Shown: piece by piece, positions 1 to 11,475 of the stretch | Numbering within the stretch: position 1 is the first letter of the stretch | Layout of the letters: each line of letters begins with the position of its first letter | Assembly: GCF_000003855.2 (NCBI RefSeq) | Contig: NW_003101652.1 | Span: forward strand, 356,307-420,306 | Length of the DNA: 64,000 bases | Direction of reading: 5' to 3' | DNA from: Blastomyces gilchristii SLH14081 | Taxonomy: Eukaryota; Ascomycota; Eurotiomycetes; Onygenales; Ajellomycetaceae | Translations under genes and position numbers: made by a program | Notes under the pieces: generated by a model | What the model was told of the DNA's origin: nothing | The model's input: only the letters and a program-made list of their open reading frames with translations | Databases searched by the model: none

Positions 1-2849
1 ATCCCATATTGAGGAGAGTCAAAAGATAGGCGAAGCGAGCATGATGCGTAGCTATACGATCGAATTCACTATATTCAAACATTAGCCTACGTATACATCC
101 TAACCCTAAAGGAGACTCACTTGTGAGATTCTAACCATCTGGGATCAGACAGCATGTTACGTAGGGCCCTCGCCAGATCGTCGGCCGACTCGCCTTCGGA
201 TACATTTCCCCTGTTCTCTGGATCGTAATAGAAACTGCACACATTTTTTGCCCAGTGTGCCAGAAAGTAACCTCGAGCGCTAGAAAGCTGCCAGTTTCCG
301 ACATCCCTCTCCTCCAGGTACTCAAGAACTATCCGGTATGGTCCATCGACAGACACAACATCTTCTGTATGCAATGATCGATTTAGATGCTCATCAAATA
401 GCTGTCGTAGGTAGTCGGATAGGTTTGAATCACCCTCATCCATACTGGGAATTAAATGATGTGTAGAGGAAGTAAGATCGGAAATTGCGCACCCCATCCA
501 CCCCAAGAGCTCGAGTGACATATTTTTTGCGTTGGCAGGGGTCTTGTCATGGTCTGCAAGCCCAATCATTTGCGAGGCAAGAACTCTCAGCAAAAGTTCT
601 GCAGCGGGCCAATCGGTCGAGCCAAGGACGCTGATGAGGTCTCCAGTAAAAAGGTCCAGAAGATTCCGGTATGGCTGATCACCAGTTTTGGTGGAGGTCA
701 TGGCCCGCTGAACGATGAATCTCGTAATATACTGTGCACTGCGAATGGCATTGTCAAAGAGTGGTTCGACTTTATTTGAAAGTAATTCCAGTGGTGTGCC
801 CTTCCTGGGTCTTTCATCGTCAGACTCATCGCACGTATCCTCACTGTCAGAGCATTCATCCTGCCCAAGTTTCGGAAGAGGTAAGCGGCGCTTTGGCTTT
901 CTCGAACCTTTCGATAATTTTTGTATTGCAGTTGTCTGCACGAGCTGCATTACGAGGGCAGAAAGTAGTTGGATATGCTTCCCGTCTATAAGTTTGAATT
1001 GCCTAGCGTTCTGTCTTGTAGATGGGAGCTTCTCCAATGATACCAGTATTTCATCAAGAATAAAGGAGCGCTGCTCCGGGTATTTCGCGAATATTTTTGC
1101 TAGGACATCCATAGAACCCCTTCTAACGGCCTCAAACTTTTGGAAGCCCAAGGCTGAATCCCTGTCACTATGAGCATTTTCGACAAAAATTAGTTTGGTG
1201 GCAAGGAATTCAGTTGCGGTGATAGTCCCTTCAGCAACATCGACGTTGGAAAGGAAACGAGCTAAAAGATTGAGGACTTTCTTCGTTTGGTGAACCAAGC
1301 CCGCAAGTACATTTTTATGGGAGGAGAAGAAAGTAAACAGTTCCGCATCTCTACCATTCGGCCGGCATTCAACAGCAGGGATGAGACAATCATCGAAAAC
1401 ATGGTTGAGGACGCCCGGGATAGCCTGTATCACATCTTCTGGGCACAAATCTTTTGTCGTCACCTCCCCTGACATCGTGTGAAGCAGGGTGCAAATTGCC
1501 AGCAATGCGTTGCGCATGTCAGCAAGCCTTCTAAGCCAGATTTCTGTATCCTCATCCGAGGGAACATGTTCTAGTTTTAGATCCGGAGTCTGAGCAGATA
1601 TCACTGGAGGCTCACAGAGCTTTTGGACGCGGTTCAAATACTCTGTTGGAATATCACGGAGTCGTCCATAGCCTGTAACTTTTTGCATTGCTGTTTGGAG
1701 GATGGAGTGTGTCTCAGAAGATAAAACAGGGCCAAGATCATCTGTTGCTTTCGGGAGTGTGAAAAACTTGTTGGATGGTTGAGCTTCGGTTGAGGATGTA
1801 TCTGGTTCAAGTTGATCCTCTGCTTCAAAGACCTCCTGAAAGAGCTCTTGTAATTTAATCAATGCTGCATCTGCCTCCTCCTTTTGATCTTTTAGGCGTA
1901 ATGCAGCCAGTTTCTCGTCATCCTCGGTGTTTAGCTTCCTCCTTTTTGAAGGTGACTGGTCGCCGATATGAACATATTCGCCGGGCTGTGATGACAAAGG
2001 TAGCGAGGGTACTAGGACAACGGGCTTCTGCATGGATTTCTCCCGCCCAAGAGAGGCTTTGGAGTCGCTATGGTGTTTGGATTCCATGATAATTTGAGGA
2101 GAAATGTTCTCACTTAACGTAGGCGACGGTAGGGATTCTGGTGCCTGCAATTTCTTTTTAGGGCTAGGCGTAATAGGCGATGGGTCTATTCATATTCTAT
2201 TAATAACCAAACTCTTGTAAATCAATAACAGGATGATCATACACCGATAGGGAACGTCCGTGCAATCTAACACCATCTTTGCGAAGGGCCCGAGATGGCC
2301 TCGACTCAAAGATTCTGTATCTAGAATCTGAGCATTTACCGAGTTGCGAGTCACTCGAGATCGTGATGGTAATTTGAACTCACTGGGATTTAGTGTTAAT
2401 GGAGCGCATAAGGTAAAGATGGGAGAACTATTGTCATACTATTCTGTCAATTGTCCATTCAATAACGCCTGCAAATACTGGCGGGTAGTCTCGAGACGAG
2501 TGGATTCGCCAGCACTTGCTTGGGTCTCGTCATCCAGGTCGTCAATAATTTCACCAGCAGCTTTGCGGTCATGGGTGCTAGATAGATTTGAGAGGGAAGG
2601 TTGGCCGACGTCAGGGCGGAGAATGGAGTCTGATAAAAGTAATATGGTCAGTGGAAGAGTCCTGTTAAACTTAATAAACGACGATGTGAGCTTACCTAGG
2701 CCAAAAACAGGAACACTTGTCATAGGAGAGAACTGCAGTGCCTCATCAACCGACAATGCTTTGGCCAGCCGCTCGCCAGTACTGTTGGAGTTCGAGGCGC
2801 CATGGTCGGAAATGACCACCTGGATTCCCGGGTGACGAGCTTGTTGCAT
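1..2849 (-). CDS. mis4: Cohesin loading factor Mis4/Scc2/NIPBL (5' part, runs off left edge)
   Basis: Scc2/Mis4, with Scc4, loads cohesin onto chromosomes. Only the N-terminal part is here, about 826 codons. Exons read on the minus strand are 2849-2696, 2629-2440, 2382-2340, 2144-121 and 68-1 onward; all joins keep phase and use GT-AG introns (GTAAGC, GTATGA, GTAAAT, GTGAGT donors). The start is ATG at 2849; the long exon has no ATG at its head and opens just after a CAG acceptor. Diagnostic stretches are the N-terminal VDEALQFSP..S block, LTEYEFKLPSR across exons 2-3, and QFKLIDGKHIQLLSALVMQ in the large exon. The last exon reads HARFAYLLTLLNMG, as expected before the HEAT repeats. Acidic and basic low-complexity patches (PKRRLPLPK, DSEDTCDESDDE) lie in the large exon. 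Intron 1 is 66 bp with no in-frame stop, so its retention would keep the frame. Identity is by family resemblance; the C-terminal HEAT-repeat body is outside the window. Confidence 0.88.
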
Positions 2850-4452
2850 GGCGGAATTTCTACCAAGAGGTACGCCTGGTAGACGCGCGTTATAGAGTTA
2901 ATCTGCACAATCCCCCTGTGCACATTATTCTCAGGGCGGAGGGGTTGAAGTCATGACCAGTCAGGCTTCGTGGTGTTCAGGGTCATTCCACCCATACCAT
3001 GCAAGGCACCCGCCGCTTAACTTAAACCGCAATTTTGCCGCGCTCGGCTCCACTTCGGTTAGCGCTTAACCTCACTTCAATTTAGCGGGCTTGCTTACAC
3101 TACCCTCACTCTCATTTGAGAATATTCCAGCTGTTCAAAAGGATATGATGGAAATATACAGTAGATAGGCTTTGTTATTACTTATGTCACCAGCCTTGTC
3201 ATTTTGTGTTTGATTTCCCACTCACGCGGCCACGCCAACAGATAACTTATCAATTGGACAGGCATGCGATGATGCCACAGAAGGAGTGAATATATACATA
3301 TATATCTTGATCAGGTGAAGAAAGAACCAATTTGACAAGAAAATTAGGACAGATATTTCAAGGAGTGTACAGGTGAGTGTGACAATGACACTGCTTATAT
3401 GACTGCTAGAATAGATTAAGCATGCTATATGAAAAACTTGATGTACTATACAAGAATCTTAGTAGTGATAATATCTTCATTCTCTCTCTAAAGGTAGATC
3501 TGGCTTGTGATTAGATCTTTCTTGACTGAATATGTACTGTACATGTACATGTACATACACTTCACTGACTTACAGTACATTAGAATATTTAGTATAAATT
3601 AGCTCTAGATTGATACCACCCATCACAATTTCAATTTCTAATTCAAAAATCTCCAAATGACTTCTCAGATGCCTACCACACTACAAGGTCTCTGAGGCTT
3701 GACACAGCCTAAGTCACAGAGGTCTTCACGCCCTTGTAATTGCTCTCAAACATCATCCCATAACACAGAGGGCTTTAGTACCAGGTATGACCATATAATG
3801 AAGGCCTTCAGGCAGATGGAAACAAATTATTAGAGTGAGATAAATACCCTGTATGCACTATTCATCAATTTTAGTGATGGTCTAATTATCAATCACTCCT
3901 TGCAAGATCTGAGTTGTACTGAATGTGTTTTATTTAAGAGAGTTGAATCTGTTTCTGAATCCATATCATGGATTCTCTGCCAGTGTGTTGTAAGCAAGGT
4001 TATCATACCAACTGAGAACCTGTAAAAAGAAGCTGGGGTTATTCTGTTCTATGAACTCTTTGGATCATTTCATTCAATTTCATATAACACCGGGTGCCAG
4101 TTTCAAAACTATGAAATGCGGGTATGGATCTAAATATTCCTTAAAAATGACGTTGTGAAATGGAAATAAGGAGAAGGGGCTAGCTAGATGATGCCTAGCA
4201 CCAAGGGTGCGATAAGGTGGCGTTGGGAGGGAAGTTGGGCCTTCAGTGATTTGTTTGATCTGATTGGACAGAAACGATTATGTAATAAATTATCACATGA
4301 TCCCAAAAATATTGAGTGAAATATTCGAAAGTTTCTGGCTTGGCTATGAATAAAAAATATTTAGCATTTCCCTATCTTATTGAAGTGGTGGACCATAAAT
4401 CGTCAACAATAATATTAACTCCAATACAGTAATCCTGATACATCCACACACA
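2850..4452. other. Intergenic region between divergent mis4 and rpa12
   Basis: About 1.6 kb without a convincing reading frame, lying between two divergent start codons, so it should hold both promoters. A (GTACAT)n-like palindromic run sits at about 3538-3557, and an AT-rich TATATACATATATAT tract at about 3291-3306. No tRNA or other RNA gene was recognised. Confidence 0.6.
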
Positions 4453-4969
4453 ATGGCCTCGATAGGGTCCCTAATCTTCTGCACAGACTGTGGGAATCTG
4501 CTGCGCGAGTCCACGGGCGATAAGAATGCAATTCTGATCTGTGAGCTTTGTGGAACCAAAAACAGAGGTAACAAACAACTTGCATTATGAGCGAGCTTGT
4601 CGATTACCCTTTCACTAAATATTCTCTTAATTAACCCCCTTTCAGACACTGCATCCAAAACCATCACGTCGGAATCGAAACCCGATGCTTTCCCTTCCGC
4701 ACTCCGAACGAAAAGGTCCGCAGTGCAAACTCTGACGGCCGCGGACAAACGGGGAGATGCGATTGCCCAGGAGAGCTGCCCGGAATGTGATAGACCCGAG
4801 ATGAGATACCATACATTGCAATTACGTAGTGCAGACGAAGGAAGCACCGTTTTCTACTCCTGTGAAGGATGTGGACACAAGTACGTGTTACCCAAATTGT
4901 CTAAAATCATACACTGGACACATAATGACTCTCTGATCTATTTTTTGCAGATTCCACACAAACAACTGA
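4453..4969 (+). CDS. RPA12: DNA-directed RNA polymerase I subunit RPA12
   Basis: Rpa12 is the small zinc-ribbon subunit of nucleolar RNA polymerase I, needed for RNA cleavage and termination. Three exons, 4453-4567, 4646-4880 and 4951-4969, join in phase to give 122 residues, normal for the family. The N-terminal ribbon shows FCTDCGNLL and CELCGTK. The C-terminal TFIIS-like ribbon shows CPECDRPEMRYHT, the acidic hairpin RSADEGST and CEGCGHKFHTNN at the end. The third exon encodes only the last residues and the stop, and makes sense only because it restores the KFHTNN tail. The gene is divergent from mis4. The two zinc ribbons in this size class distinguish it from RPB9 and RPC11, whose ribbon spacing and tail differ. 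Confidence 0.93.
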
Positions 4970-5097
4970 ACCACGGACGCCAGTAGTTCATTCATGAACA
5001 AACCCAAAAACAATATAACAAGCAAAATAATTTCAGGGTTGGCCACATAAACCTTGTCTACTCGATCTCCTCCACAACCCGAGAACCCAATCGAGTG

Positions 5098-6196
5098 TTA
5101 CGCCGTAGCGACAGCTTCAGGAATTAGCGCATATTCCTTTTCTCCGTTCTTCTCGAATTCTGCCATATCAAGTGCAACGATAACACTATCTCTCACCACT
5201 TGTTCAGGGTCATCCAAGAACTTCTTTAGGGTCTCCTCCACTCCTTCCTCATCTCCAAGACTTCCCAGTGCCTCGGCAGCCTCATGACGCACCATACTAG
5301 CTTCCTTCATGTCGTGGAGCGTGGCGGTGAGACTAGGGATGCTAGCAGGATGAGCCAATTGGCCAAAGACGAATGCTATCTCATGCCGGAATAGTGCCGA
5401 AGAGTCTTTAAAACCTTCTGCTAGAGCATGTACAGCGGGGACAGCGGTCGGAAGGTCAGGCGGTGAGGCCAGATCTCGAAGGGCGAACATTGCTCGGTAT
5501 CTTTGGAAGAGAGGGAGTTTTGGATCGAGAAGGGTTTTTTCTAAATCGGGAATGGAAGGTTCATCGGCGGGCATTGGTAGTGGAGGGGCAGGGTCAATTG
5601 AGGCGAAATCACTTTATTTGACAGCACAAAATACGTTAGCCGAAGGAATATATTATTAGCCAAAAAATGCGACTTTGAATATACTGTTACCTTTGTTTTA
5701 GATTCTCAGTCTTGCGTCGATCAGACGTTTCCCATTCAATCCTCTCCACGGCAATGTCACAGGTTTCCCTTACGACATCAGGCTCGTTTTCATCATCTCT
5801 GAAACTCCGTAGGATATCCAGACTGTCTGAATCGCACAGCGCTGCCAGGGCTTCCGCTGCTTCATGCCGACACATGGGATCCTCTGCTCGATTCTCCAAC
5901 ACCTCCCGGAGATACGGAACTGCAGCTAAGTTTTTAGTTTGTCCCAGACAGTAAGCAAGCTCATGCTTTAAAAGGGCTGATGGTGATGAGAATGCTGCGG
6001 CGATCGCTTGGATCGCATGTAGGCTCTGTTCTGTAGGAGGCTGGAGACAAGCGACATGCTTTAGGGAGAATAAAGCGCGGAATCGTCTTGCCAAAGGTTC
6101 ATTTTCGGAGGTGAGCGTCTTCCTCAAAGGTGGGATGGGACTGCTGCTCGCACCCATGCTTGAAGGTTTAGGTGTGTCGATTGCAGTTGATGGCAT
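5098..6196 (-). CDS. LIA1: Deoxyhypusine hydroxylase (eIF5A modification)
   Basis: This HEAT-repeat di-iron enzyme hydroxylates deoxyhypusine on eIF5A, the last step of hypusine formation, in the cytoplasm. Exon 1 is 6196-5691 and exon 2 is 5611-5098; the 79-bp intron (GTAACA donor, AAAG acceptor) splits a Ser codon and the product has 339 residues. All four iron-binding His-Glu pairs are visible: KHELAYCLGQ and CRHEAAEALAAL in the N-terminal half, FRHEIAFVFGQ and VRHEAAEALGSL in the C-terminal half. The two halves are an internal duplication typical of the family. An ATG at 5574 lies inside exon 2 and would give only half the iron site, so it is not the start. The start codon is only about 165 bp from the end of a Harbinger transposon, so the promoter must be short or partly transposon-derived. 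Confidence 0.95.
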
Positions 6197-6361
6197 CCTA
6201 TAGAGTGGGGTATTCTACCGTTGGAGAAATTTCAAAAATACATATTGAACACCACTTGCTGAGAAATGAAGCATGAAACTCCGATAAGGTTTTTTCTTTT
6301 GGAGGATGAGGGGCCGACATATTACATAAGCAATACTTTCTAACTAAGTTAATTAACTTTA

Positions 6362-6410
6362 GGGCCTGTTCAGTGCGTCTGTGTGTACTCGTTCTTTTTG
6401 TACGGATCTC
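6362..6410 (+). repeat. Left terminal inverted repeat of the Harbinger element
   Basis: Starts GGGCCTGTTCAGTGCGTC and matches the reverse complement of the right end, with several differences (A for G at the eleventh base, T for C, and a small insertion), consistent with C-to-T type mutation. It abuts a TTA duplication. Confidence 0.88.
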
Positions 6411-7129
6411 CACTTTTTTTAAAAAGTACAGCCCCAATATCATGACTGTTCAGTGAACAGAGCATCTGGACTAATAGTACAGCTGCTTTTTACAAAGTAT
6501 GAATGAAAAAGACCACATGTTCAGTGAATTGAGTGACTGTACTTGTATCTTTTGTCAAGATTTTATGAATAAGTCATATTTAACTTCAACAGTGTGTGAT
6601 AATGTAGAATAGCACTTTTAGAGATAATATAGTATAGAATAGCATTCATAGTGAAGATAGTTAACTAATATTGATTAGAAAGAAGCTTATAAAAACATGT
6701 TCTTTTTAAATGAACTCTGAACTCTGTTTAAAAAGAATACATTTTATAAGCTTCTTCTTTCTTCATTCTATAGAAGAATATTATCAGCAAAGATTATTAG
6801 TATGAAAAATAGTCAATAATAGAATAATAATAAGATGAATGAGCAGATTTTACAAACTATAATTCAACAGTATATCAGTTCTTGTTAATAACTACTCACT
6901 AAAATAGTTATAATAAATCTGATAATAAGAACCTCTTTGATGTTATAGAAAAGAATATTATATAAAAGATTTTTCAACAGTGCTCTGTATACTACTCAGC
7001 TGCTGAATTTAAATACTCATTTTAATTATATTAAAAATGTCACACATCTTTATTAAGAAATATTCATTTAATTTATTATTTTTTTTAAAAAGTATATAAC
7101 TATCTCTGAATCTGATATTATAGATATAA

Positions 7130-7880
7130 TAAAGATAAAAGAGAAAACAATGATATTTCTCTATATTATTATATAAGAATCTTTATATTAAGATGCTGTG
7201 AAAAGATTTGAGCATTCACTTGATATAGTTTTAAAGTAAGAATTAGCTTCTTATATAATTATAATATGACTTTTATTGTTTTAAAAATACTCACTTATTT
7301 TATATAGAGTATTTCATGAGATGTTAAAAGCACTCTGTATACTTTATAGTCAGCTTATACAATTATTAAAATCTTCTATAAAATATAGTAAAGACTTACT
7401 CAGTAGTAATTCTAAGTAGTGATTATTTTTTAGAGATTGTATTAAAGTATTAGATGATACTTATCTTTTAATATTCATTTCTTCTAATCAGCAATCTGAC
7501 TAATGAAATTAAAAAGAATGAATCTCACAGAATATTCTGACAGTATATAATTTTAAGATAAACTTTGTATATATATATTCAGAAATGAAAGATTCTGCTT
7601 ATAATATACATATTTTTAATCTGGCTCAAGAGTATGATAACTTTTCAGTGAAGAAGCTCTGCTATTTTCTTACAAATACTGATTATTTAAAAAGAGTCTT
7701 TATAATATTAATTTCTTATTCTGATATATGATATCATCTTAAGAAGTTTGAAAAGATAGATAAACAATCTATTAATAAGAAGAAATTATTTAATCTTCAG
7801 TATATCAGTTTACAGAGTGTAATTAAGTGAGTTTTCAGAGTATTTAAACAGTGATTTTAAATATATAATTGAGAAAGAGA
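7130..7880 (+). pseudogene. Dead Harbinger (DDE_Tnp_4-type) transposase
   Basis: Reading through many stops, mostly TGA where Trp or Arg is expected, gives a continuous Harbinger transposase match. The family block around F-x-DCIGxxDGTHI appears as FFRDCIKVLDDTYLLI near 7430-7480, so the catalytic Asp region is recognisable. A stretch like the family's GWEGSAHDSRVL follows near 7590 (SEMKDSAYNIHIF). YHLKKFEK and KKKLFNLQYISLQSVIK, near 7735-7830, match the conserved YHLKEF and ELFNLRHSSLRNVIERVFG region. Gly, Pro, Trp and Arg positions are replaced in the way expected from C-to-T mutation on both strands. It cannot encode a working protein. Limits are approximate, and the N-terminus before 7130 is too degraded to place. 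Confidence 0.85.
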
Positions 7881-8984
7881 TAAATTCTTCATTATTACTT
7901 AAATCAATCTTGTTTTTATATTAACAGTACTTTATAACTTCATAAATAAGTATGAAGACCTAAATGATATTAATTCAGAGAATTTGAATAATGAAATGAA
8001 GTCAGAACAGTCAAATATAATAAATGAAAGAGAGAATAGTAATAAGATAATTAAAAGAAGAGATCAGATTACAGAGAAAATGTAAGAGTTCTATAAGAGA
8101 TATATTAAAAATATGAAAGATTAATCAGTAAGTCACATATAGTTAACATATAAATTAAAATTACTTACATATATCTTAATAAAAATAGTTGAATTCTACA
8201 CATAATTTCACTTTTAAAAATACAAAATGATAATATATTGATGTATTCATTGTATATAATATCATATTATAATTTATAAGTTAATAAAATACTTTAAATT
8301 ATCTAATCATCTCACATAAAAAGTTGTGATATTTTAAAATATATATTTATAAGTATAATTCATTATTATTATAATATTAAGCAAAATTCAGTCATATTCT
8401 TAATTATTTTAAAAGAAATAAGATATAAAAAGAATGATTTAAAAGTATTATTACTACTGCTTTTATCACTACTTTTATTACTACTCTTATTACTACTTTT
8501 CTTATTATTTCTTCTACTACTCTCACTACAGCTGTGATATCTTATTCAATATCTATATAATATAATCTTACTGAACACTGATTGAGCTATATTTCAAACC
8601 TAGATACAGCTGAGCTTCTTAAATATTGAGAAAACAGTATAAAATTATAGTATATTATTAATAAGAAATCTCACTATTAATCTTTTAATCTTCTGATAGT
8701 AGATTCTGCATCTCACTTATAAATAGCTTGATAACTTACTCAGTTTCTCTTTTAACTTTAATCTGTATATTAATCTGACTGAGACTGTTTACAGCTACAG
8801 TCAGATTTTAAATATTCTTATTAATATTCTCTGATTTTAAGTATTTTTTTATATAATTGATACTTCTGAAGACTGATAGATTTATTACAGAAGATGATGA
8901 ACTTTCTTCAGTTTCTGAATTCATCACAGAAGATTTTCTCATTTCAGATATTATTATATAATATTTAATTATAAATTAGTTAGT

Positions 8985-9365
8985 GATAAGTCTGTTATTA
9001 AGTAATTCTTCAGTAAGTTCTTGAAATTCAGAATCACATTCTCAAAAGATTTCAAGATTAGAATATTTAAAGAAATACTTATTTATAATCTCTTTATTAT
9101 TAATATAGATTTCATATCTATGATTATACATTCAGCTGAATATCTGATTTTTATATTTTATTCAAAGTATTTAAATTTGTTTAATCTTTCTTCACTAATT
9201 ATTATATACTTCTTTGATTATTATCTGATCTGTTAACTGCTTGACAGCCTGTATAACAAGATTTCAACTCACAGGTTTGAAGTTATCATTATCAGTATTT
9301 AATTCTTTCTTTTTCATCTTCAAGAGTTCAGTAAGCAGGGCCTTTTTCATCATAAGACTTCATGA
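8985..9365 (-). pseudogene. Dead Myb/SANT-like DNA-binding protein of the Harbinger element
   Basis: On the minus strand a degenerate frame reads KKALLTELLKMKKKELNTDN, then NFKPVS-NLVIQAVKQL, with an internal stop at an expected Trp, and ends near EFQELTEELLNN. This is the pattern of fungal Harbinger-associated Myb/SANT-like proteins, with the conserved ELL..K..G.NTDNG.FK..AW....A.......Q.K.R... block followed by the WD.Y...HP..........FR segment. Such proteins partner the transposase in binding element ends. It faces the transposase tail-to-tail. Stops and frame breaks make it non-functional. Confidence 0.7.
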
Positions 9366-9794
9366 TATTCTGAGACATCTGATTTGAGAAGCAAGTATTC
9401 ACTTTCAAGAGATAGTAGATATTTGATAAGAGAGTGTTTCAGAGTATGTTTGAGAGAGTATTTAAGAGAATAATAATAATTGAGAATCTGATTATTAACT
9501 TAGTGAGATTGAAATTGTAGAGATTTGAGTATTGTTATTCTTCATATTCAGATATTATATTGAGATATCATACTATGACATTCTTGTTCACTGCTTTCAT
9601 GAATTCTAGCTAATAAAGATGATTAAATATAGACAAATCAATCATAGATTTGAGAGAATATGATTTCAATGTGAACATGTTGATGAATGTGAAATTAAAA
9701 AAAAAGTCAGCATGAAGTGATCTCAATTATAGAATAGTGTGATGACACAACACCGGCTTGCTACTAAATAATTGATAAATACACTATTTTTAAT

Positions 9795-9841
9795 GAGATC
9801 CACTATTGCGTTCAAAAAGTACGGACGCACCGAACAGGCCC
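9795..9841 (-). repeat. Right terminal inverted repeat of the Harbinger element
   Basis: The reverse complement begins GGGCCTGTTCGGTGCGTCCG, and a TTA follows at 9842-9844. Unlike the left end this copy keeps its CG and CC dinucleotides, so it is probably closer to the ancestral terminus. Confidence 0.88.
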
Positions 9842-10678
9842 TTAGTGTTGGGCGCCCGCCGCTGCTGCGGTCGCTTATGTGGCGATCTCCCTATAATCAC
9901 GTGGCCGCCACTATATTAGGTAGATTCTGTAGGCTACTGGGGCAAAAGAGCTCAGTCACCACCAGCGCACTGCTGGTAGAAGAATCTAACAATGTATATT
10001 GATATACTGCGTAGATAAAGTACTCTGCAACTATCATCATTTCAAAAATAGGTCATGCAGGGCCGATCAACCCGGGACCCCCAACAGATTCTTTGTAGAT
10101 AGCTCTGCCAATAGAACTTCAACTATCCTACACTTAAGTTAGTTAAGTTAGTTAACTAAGTTATAGGTTACGCAGCGTAGTTAACTCTGTCTCACATTCT
10201 ACTGTGTATGCAGCGTATATGAAAGATAGATTATAATATAATAATGTTGATTCTTCTACAGATTCTCCATTATTCTTGGAGAAGCTAATATTACATGTGT
10301 GGATCACTTGCAGAGGCGATTGCTGTGGCAGCACCCCCCATGAGATAAGCTTCCGCCATCGCCTGGGGCTTCTGCGACGGGAAGCACGAGCCTGTATCGG
10401 AGATAAAATTGGCTGCTTGGGATTGAATACGTGTGAGGAGGATGCTTTACCGCTGATTGCAGTGATTTGCAGGTATCGCGTCACTTTTGGTGCGGCAAAA
10501 ACAGCGTAGACTGGAAACTTTGCGTCTTCATTTACAGCGAGGACACAGATATACTCTACTAACATAGATGTTGAATTAACATTTTCGGTTAGAAAACCGC
10601 ATGGTTGATGGAAAATATTTGTAGGCTCAAGACTATATACACGGGAAAAAAGGGAAAGAGGTTTCTGAACTCTCTGTT
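9842..10678. other. Gene-free spacer with a MITE-like inverted repeat
   Basis: Composition returns to normal here. An open frame of 134 codons on minus (10161-10565) shows no recognisable domain and is not called. GTAGAAGAATC-type sequence at about 9976-10000 and its reverse complement near 10248-10268 bracket about 290 bp, resembling a small inverted-repeat element; related sequence recurs near 33.5 kb. Repeated TTAGTTAAGTTAG units lie at about 10137-10162. Confidence 0.45.
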
Positions 10679-11475
10679 CTATTTGGTTCTGATATGCTTG
10701 AGCTTCTTAGGCTCGTGCAAAAAGTTGTTTGCATAAGCTTTGGGGCGGAACACTCGTTGATTCGGTTCCTGGACAAAGTATTCGTATCCCTGCTTTTCGG
10801 CAAAAGCTATCGCATCTTCCTTCGACTTGAAGTCAATAAAGGTCGCTTGCATGGCATCGGCGGAAGATTGCCATCCCATCAGCGGATTCTCCCAGCGATG
10901 GCCTTTCGCCAAAACATCCCAATCCATTCGCCAGTGTTGGGTATGCCACGTTCCAGATTGTGTCGCAGGTTTCGAGGGTTGAAAGATCCTAACGATTTGT
11001 TAGTAAGGCGGGTGGGAAATCAGCGAGATTGGGCTAGCAGAAATCTAATACCTGACGGTTCGCGCTTGAAGATCGGTGGGAGCTCCGGACAGAACAGCAG
11101 CAGCAACGGCACCGCTTGGTTCGCTGCCGTCCATAACGCGTTTGGGCACAGGGGAGAATGATCTGAAATACGCAGTTAGTCAACCGGGAATGGCACACAT
11201 GACATATTGCGGTCGCCTTACGATGTGCCGTGGTCAACCGTAGCATTGTAGTTTGGCTGATGGCGTGCCATTGCCTCTGAAGGAGTCTCTTTCCGTGTTA
11301 TTGAGCCTCTCACTACGGCACCGGGTGCATCGGCTGGGCTTGTTTTGGGTGCGCCCTCAGCTTCTTGCGAGGGCGTCTTACTGATATAGCGAGCATTGGA
11401 CCGAGATGACAATTGACCAGCTCTGAAAGAGACGGCGTTTAGGCCAAACGGCCTTCCAGTCCGTAATAGAGACAT
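10679..11475 (-). CDS. nuo-21: Mitochondrial complex I 18-21 kDa subunit NDUFS4
   Basis: NDUFS4 is an accessory subunit on the peripheral arm of NADH:ubiquinone oxidoreductase, in the mitochondrial matrix. Exons 11475-11222, 11162-11052 and 10988-10679 join in phase into 224 residues. The N-terminus ([18 protein letters not shown]) is basic and lacks acidic residues, as a mitochondrial targeting peptide should. The conserved core reads [20 protein letters not shown], then [18 protein letters not shown], and the family's C-terminal region [20 protein letters not shown]. The end, [20 protein letters not shown], is the classic tail of fungal orthologues. The gene is divergent from ATP17, another mitochondrial inner-membrane gene, with 281 bp between starts. 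The symbol follows Neurospora usage. Confidence 0.93.

Larger units (their letters stand above)
6362..9841 (+). mobile_element. PIF/Harbinger DNA transposon, mutated, full length
   Basis: A 3,480-bp element bounded by terminal inverted repeats starting GGGCCTGTTC and flanked on both sides by TTA (6359-6361 and 9842-9844). TTA is the target duplication characteristic of PIF/Harbinger elements. It carries two dead genes facing each other: a DDE transposase on plus and a Myb/SANT-like protein on minus, the standard Harbinger pair. Short subterminal repeats of TGTTCAGTG occur at about 6368, 6446 and 6520. The interior is very AT-rich and almost lacks CG, CC and GG, as in the large repeat block at 34.9-59.6 kb. 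No functional protein can be made, but the ends look well preserved. Confidence 0.88.

Noticed and set aside
2148..2150. Mis4 starting at 2150
   Set aside because: The codon is TTG and is followed at once by a CAG acceptor; three upstream exons supply the true N-terminus.
5712..5954. Plus-strand 80-codon frame
   Set aside because: Lies antisense inside LIA1, whose His-Glu motifs are clear.
10161..10565. 134-codon open frame on minus as a small gene
   Set aside because: No recognisable domain, overlaps MITE-like sequence and lacks supporting splice or promoter signals.
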